Source of the DNA: a virus
Virus record (IMG/VR): IMGVR_UViG_3300027749_000339
Coordinates: 1-31,996 of that record
DNA length: 31,996 bases
Reading direction: 5' to 3' (one strand)
In this document: piece after piece, positions 21,916-30,447 of the stretch
Position numbering within the stretch: position 1 is the stretch's first letter
How the letters are laid out: each line of letters begins with the position of its first letter
The notes under the pieces: generated by a model
What the model was told of the DNA's origin: nothing
Seen by the model: only the letters and a program-made list of their open reading frames with translations
Databases searched by the model: none
Translations under genes and position numbers: made by a program

Positions 21916-24552
21916 CTAAAAGGGTCGGAATGGCTCGGGGTCGGTGCCGGTGGGGGCGAGGTCGTCGGGTGGTGCCTGTGGATAAAGTTGCGCGCCATGC
22001 GTGTCATGCGCGCAGGGTGGCGTTTCCGAGTGTTCAGAGGAAGTAAGTAAGTAATCCTCTGAAATGCCTTTAGGCGCATGGCGCGCATGGCGCGCACCTT
22101 TTGACGTTTTCGCGTCGTTTTTCGCCGAGTTCGTGCGCGCATGGCGCGCATGGCGCGCAACTTCGGGGTGCACCTCCAGAACGGGCGAGGACACACCTCG
22201 ACGCCCAAGCACCGGCGGCCAGTCGTTATCCACAGGCCTGAGCCATCCGCGCTCGACGAGTAGGGAGAGCGGCGGCACGGTGTCGTCGGCCTTCGGGTAG
22301 GTCCGACGCATCGCCGAGTAGACATCTCGCACGGTGAACGTCTCGCGTCCGGCGGCCCATTCCATGATCGCTCGGGCCTTGAGTAGCACCGGGTCGGCGC
22401 CCCACATGTCGTGCACGGCGAAGGCGTGAGCGAGCCAGTAGTCGCCGATCTCAATCGCCCGAGCCATCGGGTCGGCGGTCACGGTGTCATGAAGTCGCCC
22501 GCCATCGGCGAGGTGCAGCAGGCCCGCCACTCGCAGCGTCGTGCTCTCCAGCTTCGTGGACCATTCGGCGATCGGGCGCATGTCTGCACCTGGTAGCCGT
22601 CGCTTCTCCATCGCTTGGCGCCAGCGGTGGAACATCGCCGACGCTTCGGCGTCCAGGGCGAGGATGTTCAGCTCGCCGCGGTGCTCGACGATGGCGGCGA
22701 CCTGCATCATCTGCGCCGAGTACGCCGCAGCGATCGCCGGGTCGGCCTCGGGCTGGTCTATGAAGTTACGGCGCCCGACGGTGTCGACCGGTAGCGCATA
22801 CATGAACCGAGCGGTCAGGCCTCGCCCGGCCAGCTCGGGTCGCTCGGCGAGTGCAGAGATGACCGAGGGCTGAACAGTGACGCCGATCGTCAGAGCGGGC
22901 GACGCCACTGCCGACGGTCCTCGCCCGATGCGGTCGACGGTGATGTCGTCGCCGCCCCACGCCTTCAGGTACACATCAAGGTTTGCCCGATCCGAGTAGC
23001 GCCCGGTCATCAGATCAAAGACGCCGCCCTCGGTGGAGAGCAGGGCGATGCGGCCGTCGTGGTCAGCCAGCAGTGAGGTGAGCGCCTCGGGCGTGGCGTC
23101 GTCGGCGATCATGCGCGGGCTGGCAAGTTTGTCCAGGGCGAGCAGCTCGGTGAGCAGTCGCTGCGCCTCGTGCTCGTCGCCGGACTCCTCGGCTTTCTTG
23201 AGCGCTTTCTCCTTCATGCGGTGCGCCTGCTCGGCCTTGGCGATCTCAACGGTGCGCCGCTCAATCTCGGCCTTCTCGTGGGCCTTGAGCGGGGCCATCA
23301 TGGCGCTGAACGCTGGCGATTTACCGGCGCTCGGTGGCATCGCTACCGCCGTGTAAATGTTGAGCGGTTCATTCCATCCGCCGCGCACCTTGACTCGGGT
23401 CCGCTTGGCGCAGATGGCGGCGAGACATGTCAGCGCCATGATGGCGGGGAGGTCCGGCGGCATCTGCAGCTCGTCGGCGACGGCGTAGACCTGCTCGGCG
23501 ATCCATTCGGGCAGGGTCTCGACGGGGAACTCGGGCAGCTCGTCAGCCATGCCGAGCGGTATCGGGTCCAGCCACTGGCCCGGCGGCTGCGCTACCGATG
23601 ATCGGGTCGCTGCGCTACCGCTGATCGGCACGCTGCACTCCCACTCGTCGACGACTCGCATCTCGGAGCGCTTGAGTTCAGCGGCACAGGCTGACCGGTC
23701 GCCGCCGTGGTGCACCGCAGCGGTGTACCCGAAGCGCGAGTAGGCGCCCTCCGGCAGGGCCGAGATCGCCGAGGTGAACACTCGCAGCACGTCTCGGCCC
23801 TGATAGCCGACGGTCGCGCTCGTGCCGTCTCTGGTTTCCTTGCCGGGTCGGGTCCAGTGTTGGCAGCCGTCGCGGTCGGTATGGCCGAGAGTCCAGCCGT
23901 CGGCGCCGAGCAGCTCGGCCCAGGTGGTGGCGTCGTTGTAGCGCTGCGCCGGGCCATCCTCGCTCGCTCGGTTACCCTGAATAACGTCCGGCGTTATGCA
24001 GGGTTGAGCCTCGGCGGTCAGCATGGCGATGAGCCAGCCGGGCGCCTCGGCGATCGGGATCTCGTCAAGCCCTGCGCCGTCCTCCCACTCATATGCTCGC
24101 CCGCTGGTCGGGTGAATCGTCGGCGGTGCGACGACTTGCCCGCCTTCGCCTCTGATGTCAAGACCGGCGCCGAGCTTGCGCCCGGCGTCGTTGCGGATCT
24201 CCACGCCTACAGGGAGCCGGTAGTAGTGGTGTGCCCCGCCCGAGCCGGTGATGGTTCGCACAGTGTCCGTCAGTGGGCCGTAGGTGTCCTCAAGTTCCCG
24301 CAGCGTCTCGTCGCCCGCCTTACCGTCGGCGACGTCAACGTCGAGCACGAACACTCCCGAGCCTGCGCCGGTGGCGATGCCGACGCCGTGGTCGGAATAG
24401 AGACCGGTCCACCAGAGGCGGATCGTCTCGGGGTCGGTGGTGGCTGCGTCCTGCCATGCCCGCATCGGTGGACGCTTGCCGCCGGGCATGATCGGGAGAA
24501 CTCGCAGACCTCGCTCGGCGTAGTCCAGGGCGGCGGTGAGGTTGTCGCTCAT
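21916..24552 (-). CDS. Prim-pol/DUF3987 replicase (primase-helicase-like)
   Basis: 878 residues. The N-terminal prim-pol domain (about 1-180) has VLDVDV with metal-binding Asp71 and Asp73, SGGAHHYY (105-112) and [14 protein letters not shown] (131-144). From about residue 350 a DUF3987 helicase-like domain begins, with Walker A PSAGKS (407-412) and LSTEGG further on. A winged-helix-like part follows ([20 protein letters not shown]...). The tail contains repeated His-Ala-Arg units and is low-complexity. Such proteins prime and unwind in phages lacking their own replicative polymerase. ATG at 24552 overlaps the previous stop (ATGA). No phage DNA polymerase is present, so host polymerase is probably recruited. 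Confidence 0.92.
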   Translation of the reverse strand: MSDNLTAALDYAERGLRVLPIMPGGKRPPMRAWQDAATTDPETIRLWWTGLYSDHGVGIATGAGSGVFVLDVDVADGKAGDETLRELEDTYGPLTDTVRTITGSGGAHHYYRLPVGVEIRNDAGRKLGAGLDIRGEGGQVVAPPTIHPTSGRAYEWEDGAGLDEIPIAEAPGWLIAMLTAEAQPCITPDVIQGNRASEDGPAQRYNDATTWAELLGADGWTLGHTDRDGCQHWTRPGKETRDGTSATVGYQGRDVLRVFTSAISALPEGAYSRFGYTAAVHHGGDRSACAAELKRSEMRVVDEWECSVPISGSAATRSSVAQPPGQWLDPIPLGMADELPEFPVETLPEWIAEQVYAVADELQMPPDLPAIMALTCLAAICAKRTRVKVRGGWNEPLNIYTAVAMPPSAGKSPAFSAMMAPLKAHEKAEIERRTVEIAKAEQAHRMKEKALKKAEESGDEHEAQRLLTELLALDKLASPRMIADDATPEALTSLLADHDGRIALLSTEGGVFDLMTGRYSDRANLDVYLKAWGGDDITVDRIGRGPSAVASPALTIGVTVQPSVISALAERPELAGRGLTARFMYALPVDTVGRRNFIDQPEADPAIAAAYSAQMMQVAAIVEHRGELNILALDAEASAMFHRWRQAMEKRRLPGADMRPIAEWSTKLESTTLRVAGLLHLADGGRLHDTVTADPMARAIEIGDYWLAHAFAVHDMWGADPVLLKARAIMEWAAGRETFTVRDVYSAMRRTYPKADDTVPPLSLLVERGWLRPVDNDWPPVLGRRGVSSPVLEVHPEVARHARHARTNSAKNDAKTSKGARHARHAPKGISEDYLLTSSEHSETPPCAHDTHGAQLYPQAPPDDLAPTGTDPEPFRPF
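22074..22159 (-). repeat. Intragenic GCGCATGGC repeats in replicase gene
   Basis: A 23-bp block made of overlapping GCGCATGGC units occurs exactly at 22074-22096 and again at 22137-22159, 63 bp apart (21 codons). A related inverted form lies at about 21990-22015 (TGCGCGCCATG, CATGCGCGCA). In protein they give His-Ala-Arg-His-Ala-Arg segments. Repeats in this part of phage replicase genes may serve as replication-initiator sites. Confidence 0.75.
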
Positions 24553-25256
24553 GCCGCCGCCTCGTCTGCCATGCGCAGGAACCAATCTCGGAAGCCTGCC
24601 CTTCGGAACTCCATCAGAGCGTTAGTGCGCTCCACACTGTCGGCGAGTCGCCGCAGGACTGCAGGCTGATCTCGCCACGACTTCACGGTGCCGCCGTTAG
24701 CGATGCGCTGCTCAATCGTGTCGGCGAGCAGCCGACCGATCGCAGGATTGTCATGCCATTTGCCGATCGCCCTGTTGCAGTCAGCGCAGTAGAGGGCACG
24801 AACGCACTGCCCGCAGGACCTGCGATTGCGATCCGTGTACGAGCAGCATCGGTGATCGTGATCTATGTCGAGCAGCTTTCCGGTTTCAAGGAGGTAGGTC
24901 GCCTCAACGATTCCGCAACCGGCGCATCGGTGGAGCTGCGACGCAAGCAAAGCGTCTCGCTGCTCAATGGCGATTCCATACCGCAGGCAGCTTCGGCGAA
25001 TCCTGCACGTTAGGCATGTGCTCTGCAGCCATGTGCTGGAAAGGTCTTTACTGCACCTAATGCATAGGCGAGCATTTCGTCGAGCGCAGAGGTAGGAGTT
25101 CTGCTGAACGGTTCTCCACTCCCTCAGGTGCTGCGCGCAATAACTAGAACGCACAGAGCTGGAGTGCACCGACTGCTGGCATCCTTCCCACGCGCAGCGC
25201 CGCAGTGTCATCTCTCCCCAGGTTTCGTCAAGCGCCTCCTGCTTGTGCTCGCTCAT
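24549..25256 (-). CDS. Recombination endonuclease VII-like (HNH)
   Basis: 235 residues. N-terminal cysteine pairs (CAWEGC, CIRC, CLTC) suggest zinc fingers; the catalytic part has CAGC (111-114), LDIDHDH (129-135), [24 protein letters not shown] (148-171), including Asn161, as in T4 endonuclease VII, a Holliday-junction and mismatch resolvase. The C-terminal 60 residues are helical. It could resolve branched DNA before packaging or act in repair. ATGA overlaps the small zinc protein gene upstream. Confidence 0.9.
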   Translation of the reverse strand: MSEHKQEALDETWGEMTLRRCAWEGCQQSVHSSSVRSSYCAQHLREWRTVQQNSYLCARRNARLCIRCSKDLSSTWLQSTCLTCRIRRSCLRYGIAIEQRDALLASQLHRCAGCGIVEATYLLETGKLLDIDHDHRCCSYTDRNRRSCGQCVRALYCADCNRAIGKWHDNPAIGRLLADTIEQRIANGGTVKSWRDQPAVLRRLADSVERTNALMEFRRAGFRDWFLRMADEAAA

Positions 25257-25405
25257 CGTTTGTACGCCCCGATCTCGGCGATGCAGGTCTCGCATCGGTA
25301 CTTCAGTCGGTCCATCGTTCGGCCGTCGTAGGCGAAGTGGCTCACGGGCAGCTCTTGGCGGCAGCGTGCGCAGCGTTTCGTCGCCTCGGGTTCGTGCTCG
25401 GTCAT
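25253..25405 (-). CDS. Zinc-finger microprotein
   Basis: 50 residues with CARC near 12-15 and CETC near 40-43, a simple zinc ribbon seen in many phage microproteins and N-terminal to phage HNH nucleases (CxxC..LPxSxF..D...Y.CxxC). ATG at 25405 overlaps the previous stop. Its place directly before the endonuclease VII gene hints that the two may act together. Confidence 0.75.
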   Translation of the reverse strand: MTEHEPEATKRCARCRQELPVSHFAYDGRTMDRLKYRCETCIAEIGAYKR

Positions 25406-25809
25406 GCCGTTGCCTCGTCGTAGTAGGTGGTTCGGATGTACCAATCGGCGCCCCAGATTGCCGCCGGATGCCAGCCCAGGCGGGTGGCGATCTCGTCAAT
25501 GTCTCGCGCCGGAACTTGGTCGCAGGATCGCCAGCGCAGCACTGTGCGCCGGTCAACTCCGCAGGCCTCGGCGATGGTGTCAACGCCGAGCTGATTGACG
25601 CTGCAGCCAACGTAGGCGCTTACCCTTTGCAGCAATGGGTTGAGCGGCACGGGGTCCGGCCTTGGCTTTCTAATGCCTACATGCTTGCGCCGGTCGTACT
25701 CGCGCCTTGCCGCCGTGCACTGCTCGCAGCGGCAGCCGTTTGAGTAGCCGGTCGTCGTACCGTGCGCCTCGCCTTCCTTGTAGGGAGTCGCCCTGCGGTC
25801 GCGACTCAC
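25402..25809 (-). CDS. DNA-binding protein: GCRC zinc motif plus HTH
   Basis: 135 residues, GTG start in a GTGA overlap. N-terminal [19 protein letters not shown] (about 17-35) is a small zinc motif recurrent in actinophages. The C-terminal half is a helix-turn-helix ([38 protein letters not shown]) ending in AAIWGADWY. The last part resembles that of the protein at 29440-29721. Likely a DNA-binding regulator; target unknown. A longer ORF upstream reads through the preceding gene and is excluded. Confidence 0.8.
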   Translation of the reverse strand: MSRDRRATPYKEGEAHGTTTGYSNGCRCEQCTAARREYDRRKHVGIRKPRPDPVPLNPLLQRVSAYVGCSVNQLGVDTIAEACGVDRRTVLRWRSCDQVPARDIDEIATRLGWHPAAIWGADWYIRTTYYDEATA

Positions 25810-26030
25810 AACAGTGCCCGATCGACTCGGGTCGCTGCGCCAGTGGCGATGGTGATGAGGACCGCCACCACTGCGGTGCGGATGACCAGACCGCTGCCGA
25901 TGAGCTGCACGGCGGCGAGCGTGGCGAAGGTGACTCGGATCGCGAGCGCCAAAAGCCCGGCGAGCACGCCGATGCGCCGCTGGCGGCGCCGTGAGCATGC
26001 GGTGAGGTCCGGCGACATTGGGGCAGTCAT
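25806..26030 (-). CDS. Small two-helix membrane protein
   Basis: 74 residues. After a basic N-terminus (RRRQRR), two hydrophobic helices run about 21-43 and 47-64, ending RVDRALL. Unrecognised; early membrane proteins in temperate phages often act in superinfection exclusion, which is only a possibility. Overlaps both neighbours. Confidence 0.68.
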   Translation of the reverse strand: MTAPMSPDLTACSRRRQRRIGVLAGLLALAIRVTFATLAAVQLIGSGLVIRTAVVAVLITIATGAATRVDRALL

Positions 26031-26185
26031 CGCTGCACCTCCGGCATCAGGATGCACTGCGTCCGAGTTTCTTCGTAAGTCCGAACGCACTTCGCGCAGC
26101 GGCAGCCGTTGCGAGTGTCGCCGGAGCTGAGGCTGCTATCGGGTCCGAACCAATAGCAGCGGATCGTGCCGTGCTTGGCGGTCAT
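26027..26185 (-). CDS. GCRC-motif zinc microprotein
   Basis: 52 residues. Starts MTAKHGTIRCYWFGPDSS and carries HGT ... NGCRCAKC, the same motif that opens the protein at 25402-25809, here without the HTH. Ends PEVQR, and the final codons form the ribosome binding site of the next gene. Probably binds zinc and perhaps nucleic acid; unknown role. Confidence 0.7.
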   Translation of the reverse strand: MTAKHGTIRCYWFGPDSSLSSGDTRNGCRCAKCVRTYEETRTQCILMPEVQR

Positions 26186-26361
26186 CGCTGCACCTCGATG
26201 CGTCCGACGCCGGCGTCGTTGACGGTCCAGACGACTGAGCGGTCGTCTATGTCCTCGGCGAGGTACTCCGGCTCGGGCGTGTAGTCGTCGGACTCCTCGA
26301 CCTCGCCGCACTCGCAGCTAATCATCTCGCCCTGGCACTGGCGGCAGTAGTAGGGACTCAT
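26182..26361 (-). CDS. Zinc-ribbon microprotein with acidic middle
   Basis: 59 residues: CRQC and CEC (Cys6, Cys9, Cys16, Cys18), then a very acidic region (EVEESDDYTPEPEYLAEDIDD) and a GRIEVQR end. Such Cys-knuckle plus acidic arrangement is seen in phage host-takeover peptides, but no homologue is recognised. ATGA overlaps with both neighbours. Confidence 0.7.
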   Translation of the reverse strand: MSPYYCRQCQGEMISCECGEVEESDDYTPEPEYLAEDIDDRSVVWTVNDAGVGRIEVQR

Positions 26362-26702
26362 TGCTGCGCCTGCTGCAGTGCGCAACGCCCGGCGCTGGTA
26401 ATGACGTAGGCGGTCTGCGACTGGCCGGTCGGAGTCATGCGGGTGCCGACTCTTTCAATTTTTCCGGCAGCCGCCAGCTCGGAAACTCGTTTCCACCAGC
26501 AATGCCCGCCGCAGCCGAGCACGCCGATATCCCAGGACGTCAGACCTTTGGGGTCGTCGTTCTCGGCGTACGCCTTAAGGACTTCCATCGCTTTAGCCGC
26601 TGCCCAGCGCGCTGCGGACCGACCCGCCTCGCGCGAGGTGTCGGGGTCGGTGTTGCGGTAGTTGCGCCAGTAGGGATCGGGGTCGAACAGTGTCGGCCTC
26701 AT
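26358..26702 (-). CDS. Winged-helix phage protein
   Basis: 114 residues. The N-terminal YRNTDPDTSREAGRSAARWAAAKAMEVLKAY has the TDPDTS-x-EA pattern of a widespread phage family, followed by LTSWDIGVLGCGGHCWWKRVSELAAAGKIERVGTRMTPTGQSQTAYVITSAGR, a winged helix. Likely DNA-binding; used in small phage replication or regulatory regions. ATG at 26702 within an ATGA overlap. Confidence 0.8.
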   Translation of the reverse strand: MRPTLFDPDPYWRNYRNTDPDTSREAGRSAARWAAAKAMEVLKAYAENDDPKGLTSWDIGVLGCGGHCWWKRVSELAAAGKIERVGTRMTPTGQSQTAYVITSAGRCALQQAQQ

Positions 26703-26878
26703 TCGGCGCCGCTCCTGTCTGTGATGGTGATCTGCGTCCACGCACGCACACCTCGAGCCGCCGCTCGGGCGTCCTCAATGGAATAGAACGTGCCCAGCTC
26801 GACCCGATCGGCGCCGTGCGTCGCCTCCAGTAGGTAGGCGTCGCCGTGGCGGCTGATGAGTAGGTGACGCTCGCTCAT
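26699..26878 (-). CDS. Small early protein of unknown function
   Basis: 59 residues, MSERHLLISRHGDAYLLEATHG..., with alternating short strands and a helix (YSIEDARAAARGVRAW) and a closing TQITITD strand; the layout suggests a small alpha/beta domain. Overlaps both neighbours by four bases (ATGA), so it is very likely translated. Not recognised. Confidence 0.75.
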   Translation of the reverse strand: MSERHLLISRHGDAYLLEATHGADRVELGTFYSIEDARAAARGVRAWTQITITDRSGAE

Positions 26879-27126
26879 GGCCGCACCGCCACTGATTCAG
26901 CGATGACCTCGTGCAGGCCGACGGCGTGGGCAAGCGAGTGAGCGATTGACGCCAGCGCCTCGGCCATCGGCAGCAGCACGGTCACGATGGCGGCAGTCTC
27001 GTGCTGGACCATAAGGCCCTCGGTGGCGATGGTGTCCAGCATCTCGCTGGCGCGTTTGGCGTGCTCGTCGGCTGGCTCGGTGTAGAGCCAGCTCAGGTCG
27101 TCGAATACTGTCTGCATGTTTTTCAT
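26875..27126 (-). CDS. Small helical early protein
   Basis: 83 residues, mostly helical (ADEHAKRASEMLDTIATEG; TAAIVTVLLPMAEALASIAHSLAHAVGLHEVIAESV), not obviously membrane-bound. It is the first gene behind a 92-bp gap with a GC hairpin and has the strong Shine-Dalgarno GACGAGGAA. Unknown function; it may head a transcription sub-unit of the early region. Confidence 0.75.
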   Translation of the reverse strand: MKNMQTVFDDLSWLYTEPADEHAKRASEMLDTIATEGLMVQHETAAIVTVLLPMAEALASIAHSLAHAVGLHEVIAESVAVRP

Positions 27127-27132
27127 CTGAGA

Positions 27133-27199
27133 TTCCTCGTCTCTGTGTGATTGATGGGTGAGAGCCGCCCGGCGCCGTCCCGCTAAGTCGGGCGCCGGG
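27133..27199 (-). promoter_or_regulatory. Hairpin plus Shine-Dalgarno leader, copy 1
   Basis: CCCGGCGCC (27168-27176) pairs with GGCGCCGGG (27191-27199). Downstream on the minus strand come CAAT and the 12-mer AGAGACGAGGAA (27133-27144) six bases before the ATG at 27126. The same order is found at 30941-30998. The hairpin alone could end transcription of ssb; the shared 12-mer argues for a leader with a regulatory role. Confidence 0.65.
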
Positions 27200-27218
27200 T
27201 AGCTCAATCCGCTGAGAC

Positions 27219-27641
27219 CTAGAACAGGTCGGCTGCGGTCATGGCGATGACGGCGGGCGGGTTGTACGTCGCTGCCCACTGCTTCGCTGCGGCCTTGCGG
27301 CCGACCGGCTCGGCGTTGCCGGTCCACTTGACGGCGAGAGTGCCGCCGACCTCGGGCGCTGAGTTAGCGGTTCGCAGTGCTTCCTTGACGGCCGAGAGCA
27401 TGTAGCCCTTGGCGAAGATGCGAGTCTCCTCGCCGGTGTCGGGGTCGGTGCCGCCGAACACGAACTGCCACTTCGGGTCGCCGTTGGGCCATGTCAGCGG
27501 CTCGCCGGTGTCAAAGTCGGTCACCTGGCGCTTCTCAACGCTGGAGATCACGACTCGGCGCACGTCGCCGATGGCGTCCCACTTGGCCGTCGGGCCGCCC
27601 GAGCGGGTCAGCTCCTCTGCGATGGATTGGTCGATGCTCAT
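27219..27641 (-). CDS. Putative ssDNA-binding protein (OB-fold type)
   Basis: 140 residues. The order GDVRRVVISSVEKRQVTDFDTGEPLTWPNGDPKWQFVFGG... followed by GGTLAVKWTGN and a C-terminal TAADLF fits a family of actinophage proteins that look like OB-fold ssDNA-binding proteins; the acidic-hydrophobic tip resembles SSB tails that recruit partners. It lies next to the RecB-like exonuclease, a typical pairing for phage recombination and replication. AGAAAGAG precedes the ATG. Assignment by pattern and context. Confidence 0.65.
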   Translation of the reverse strand: MSIDQSIAEELTRSGGPTAKWDAIGDVRRVVISSVEKRQVTDFDTGEPLTWPNGDPKWQFVFGGTDPDTGEETRIFAKGYMLSAVKEALRTANSAPEVGGTLAVKWTGNAEPVGRKAAAKQWAATYNPPAVIAMTAADLF

Positions 27642-27665
27642 ATGTCTGCTCTTTCTCTTGGGTTG

Positions 27666-29261
27666 TCAGGCTGCTAGTGCGGCCTGAATGTCGCCGACGA
27701 TCTCAACTCGGTCCTCGTGCCAGTTGGCAGTGAGGGCCGTGGAGTCGATCGCCTCGGCGAGCTTGTGGAGGCGTTGTGCCTCGTTGATCGTGAGCGCCCC
27801 GACTGCGTCGCCGAGGTCGTGGGCGGGCTGCAGCTCCTCGCCGATGGCGAGCGAGACCAGAGCGCGAGCGAGCTGGTCGTCGGCCATCGGGGCGAGCGTC
27901 ATCAGCGCCGCGCAGATGGTGAGTCGGCGCTGCGTCGGTCGACCGCCGGGGCCGCTAAGGGCGATCGGTCGGTTAGCGGCTTTCGTGGCGCCGAGCATGG
28001 CGCCGAGCCACGCTCGGCCTTCGCCGTCAAGCTGCTCGGCGAGATCGTTCAGCGCTGCGCTCGCAGCGTCGGGGTCGGCGAGGTCGTCGCCCTCGTCGGG
28101 TGCCGGTCGGCGCTCGGCGCTTGGGCGTGGTGCTCGTGGCTCGGGTGCGGTGAATGTCGCAGGAAAGGCGACGCCGTGATTCTTTTCCACTGTTCCCAGG
28201 ACTGCGAGCAGCTCGGAAAGCTGGCCGTGCGTAATCGGGTCGCCGCTCTTGAGCGTCGGAATGTCGGCGGGCCACAAGCGCAGCAGCTCGTCGGCCGCTC
28301 GGCCTGCGTTGGCGGCGACGATGGCGGTCATGCGCTCGCGCAGCGCCGCCCGGTCGTCTTCGCTGATCGCCTCGGCGGTGACGTCAACGGCGCCGGGGAA
28401 CGTCTCGGCGACGACCTCGGCGATCTTGTCCGGCGCAATGTACGGCGTGAGCGGTTTCGCCTTGCGGGCCTCACGGACCTGCATCGCCAGCCCCAGCGCC
28501 TGAGCGCCGACGGTCAGGTCAAGGGCGTGGATATCGCAGTGGGCCGAGCCGGGCTGGCAGTGCAGGATGAACGCCAGCGACTGGCTGACCGCAGGCATCA
28601 GCTCGGTGACGTCCTCGGAGCCATCGGCGGCCGCGCCCTGCGTGTAAAGGCAGTCCGCCTGTGCGTAGATGGTGAGCTGCGTACTGAACCCGAGCGAGCC
28701 GAGCAGGCTGCTGCCGGTCTTTAGGTCTGCGATGTGCAGCGTGCCGGTGGCCCGATCTCGCAGGATCAGGTCGAACGTGCCAGCGATGCGGTGGTGCCAG
28801 TGCACCACCATGCGCTCGGTCATTCCTGCGACGACCTCTAGGCCGTGCGCATCGATGGCGGCGAGGATGGCGTCGACGTCGGCGTCGTAGGGCGCCGGGA
28901 TCTTCGCTGCCGGATCGTTGAGGCGGGCCTCCATGAATCCATGCACGGCGGTGCCGAGGTCGCGGCGCAGTGTGGCGCCGCCTGCGTCGCTGGCCCGCTC
29001 GGCGATGTCGTCGAGCGCTCGCTTATCGGTGGCGTCGGTGGCTGCGGCCAGCGCCACAAGGTCGGGGCGGGTGGCGAGTCCGACGATGACGGTGCGGGCT
29101 TTCCACGCGATGAGGTTTGTCTTGTCGTCAAGGCTGCCCGAAATCGTCGTCGCCCTGGTAAGTCCGACCAGCTTGCCGGTCTCGGGGTCAACGACCTGAT
29201 ACCGGCCCCAGCGGTCTCGCCTTGTCGGGAGCTGGATCAGCTCGCGTGCTGCGTTGTTCAT
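27666..29261 (-). CDS. RecB-like PD-(D/E)XK exonuclease
   Basis: 531 residues. N-terminal nuclease: GTAVHGFME (His107), GTFDLILRD (Asp164), IADLKTGS (Asp179, Lys181), then TQLTIYAQADCLY and a QSLAFILHCQPG strand, the order of PDDEXK_1/RecB-family nucleases. After about residue 300 it has a long Ala/Asp/Glu-rich helical region without clear domain. It probably processes DNA ends in recombination with the neighbouring ssDNA-binding protein. Overlaps the upstream gene (ATGA). Confidence 0.9.
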   Translation of the reverse strand: MNNAARELIQLPTRRDRWGRYQVVDPETGKLVGLTRATTISGSLDDKTNLIAWKARTVIVGLATRPDLVALAAATDATDKRALDDIAERASDAGGATLRRDLGTAVHGFMEARLNDPAAKIPAPYDADVDAILAAIDAHGLEVVAGMTERMVVHWHHRIAGTFDLILRDRATGTLHIADLKTGSSLLGSLGFSTQLTIYAQADCLYTQGAAADGSEDVTELMPAVSQSLAFILHCQPGSAHCDIHALDLTVGAQALGLAMQVREARKAKPLTPYIAPDKIAEVVAETFPGAVDVTAEAISEDDRAALRERMTAIVAANAGRAADELLRLWPADIPTLKSGDPITHGQLSELLAVLGTVEKNHGVAFPATFTAPEPRAPRPSAERRPAPDEGDDLADPDAASAALNDLAEQLDGEGRAWLGAMLGATKAANRPIALSGPGGRPTQRRLTICAALMTLAPMADDQLARALVSLAIGEELQPAHDLGDAVGALTINEAQRLHKLAEAIDSTALTANWHEDRVEIVGDIQAALAA

Positions 29262-29443
29262 TGTTTCCCCTTGTCTGATGTTGTGGTGTTCGGCTTGCGG
29301 CGCTGCACGCCTCGACGCTCAAAGTCGGCGAGGCATTTCTCCGAACAGGCCCAAGTGCGGCCCGCTCGGATGTCTGCGGTCGGGATGAGTGCGTGACGCC
29401 GTCCGCACCAGCACGACGCCAGCAGTGCGTCGGGGCGGCTCAT
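29258..29443 (-). CDS. Zinc microprotein
   Basis: 61 residues: CWCGRRH at 11-17 and CSEKC at about 33-37 form a likely treble-clef-type zinc site; basic tail (RRGVQRRKPN). ATGA overlap at both ends. Function unknown; possibly nucleic acid binding. Confidence 0.72.
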   Translation of the reverse strand: MSRPDALLASCWCGRRHALIPTADIRAGRTWACSEKCLADFERRGVQRRKPNTTTSDKGKQ

Positions 29444-29721
29444 GGCGTCGCTCGCAGCTCGGCGGCGATCGCTGCGAAGGCGAGCGATATGTGGTCTCGG
29501 TAGTGGAACCACTCCGGCCAGACCTCGCTCGGGTGATAGCCGCAGCGCACCGCAGCCCGGTCGGCCTGCCGGTCGGTGAGACCGCCAGCGGCCCGGATCG
29601 CTTTCGGGTGCGTTGAGGCAGCGACGTAGGCGCGGTGCTTGCCGACAAGTTCGGCGAGCGGGGCGATCGGCCAGCGGGTGCCGTCGTCAGGAATGCGGGC
29701 GGAGTCGAACGGGTCGCTCAT
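29440..29721 (-). CDS. Small HTH-like protein with HPxxxWxxW motif
   Basis: 93 residues. LAELVGKHRAYVAASTHPKAIRAAGGLTDRQADRAAVRCGYHPSEVWPEWF reads as a helix-turn-helix with C-terminal HP-x-x-x-W-x-x-W, as in the DNA-binding protein at 25402-25809. The final helix is ISLAFAAIAAELRA. ATG at 29721 with SD-like GGTGCAGC upstream, overlapped by the stop of the neighbour. Confidence 0.72.
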   Translation of the reverse strand: MSDPFDSARIPDDGTRWPIAPLAELVGKHRAYVAASTHPKAIRAAGGLTDRQADRAAVRCGYHPSEVWPEWFHYRDHISLAFAAIAAELRATP

Positions 29722-30014
29722 GGCTGCACCGGCGGGCGCTCGCCAAGTAGCCCGGTGGCGAACCTGATCCACTCACGACGCGACTGGCGGGCCTGTGCGC
29801 ACGAGGCCCGCAGCTCGGCGATCGTCTGCGCATCGAGCACGGCGCGATCTCGCAGCTCGGTGAACTCGGCGAGCAGCTCGGCGATGTTGCGCCGTAGTTG
29901 TGCCCGCTCGGCCTCCAGCGCAGTGATGCGGTTCGCCATCTGGCGAGCGCGCACGGCGGGCAGGCCGAGGGCGCCGACGGTGTCCTCGCTCTCGGCGTTG
30001 CTCTTTTTGCTCAT
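29718..30014 (-). CDS. Coiled-coil early protein
   Basis: 98 residues with a long helix (about 24-82: MANRITALEAERAQLRRNI...) showing heptad Leu/Ile/Ala spacing, a conserved-looking Trp at REWIRF and a Pro-rich end. Likely oligomeric. No family recognised. Overlaps both neighbours. Confidence 0.72.
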   Translation of the reverse strand: MSKKSNAESEDTVGALGLPAVRARQMANRITALEAERAQLRRNIAELLAEFTELRDRAVLDAQTIAELRASCAQARQSRREWIRFATGLLGERPPVQP

Positions 30015-30346
30015 CTCACATACGCCAGTAGTTCGATCATCATGCGGCCCGAGGTGGTCACGAACGCATCAAGCGGCGAGGTCATGCCGCTGCGCTTGTG
30101 CCAGACGAGGCCGACCGGGCGCGCTGCGTGCCGGGCTTGCTCGGTGGCCCGATCGACCCAGGGGCCGAGCGTCGGCGTGCGGTGGTTCTTGGCGTCGATC
30201 GTGATCGGCAGGTGAGGCAGCCAGAGGTCGCCACGGTCAAGCGTGGCGCCCGCCGGAATGCGCTCGGCGACGATCTCGGCGGCCCGCAGGGTCTCCAGCA
30301 CGGCCCGCTCCCACGCTGAGCCCTTGGCCTTCTGCGGGTTGCTCAC
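30011..30346 (-). CDS. Holliday-junction-resolvase-like PD-(D/E)XK nuclease
   Basis: 111 residues, GTG start in a GTGA overlap. Pattern KGSAWERAVLETLR (Glu13), then RGDLWLP (Asp40), TIDAKN (Asp51, Lys53) and GLVWHKR: the fold of small archaeal-Hjc-like or VRR-type nucleases. The second acidic residue is Asp not Glu, still permissible. It probably resolves or trims branched DNA during phage recombination and pairs functionally with the RecB-like nuclease. Confidence 0.82.
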   Translation of the reverse strand: MSNPQKAKGSAWERAVLETLRAAEIVAERIPAGATLDRGDLWLPHLPITIDAKNHRTPTLGPWVDRATEQARHAARPVGLVWHKRSGMTSPLDAFVTTSGRMMIELLAYVR

Positions 30347-30447
30347 TGCCAGCCGCCGAGCACAGAGCCGACGTAGAAAGCGGCGGTGAGCAGTATCGCC
30401 ACGACAGCGGCGAGGGCGAGCCAGTCGCCGAGGTCGTGGCGGTTCAT
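30343..30447 (-). CDS. Single-helix membrane microprotein
   Basis: 34 residues: MNRHDLGDW followed by a hydrophobic helix (LALAAVVAILLTAAFYVGSVLGG). Too small to recognise, but it is bracketed by ATGA/GTGA overlaps on both sides, which supports translation. Possible membrane regulator or exclusion peptide. Confidence 0.68.
   Translation of the reverse strand: MNRHDLGDWLALAAVVAILLTAAFYVGSVLGGWQ

Noticed and set aside
23707-24669. 320-codon plus-strand ORF opposite the prim-pol
   Set aside because: No recognisable domain, and the opposite strand carries a clear prim-pol with catalytic residues in good order.
27168-27199. Simple intrinsic terminator behind ssb
   Set aside because: The stem is strong, but there is no T-run on the minus strand and the same arrangement recurs at 30972-30998 inside an ORF, so it is reported as a leader element instead.
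27717-28724. 335-codon plus-strand ORF opposite the RecB-like nuclease
   Set aside because: Antisense shadow; the minus strand has the nuclease motifs.
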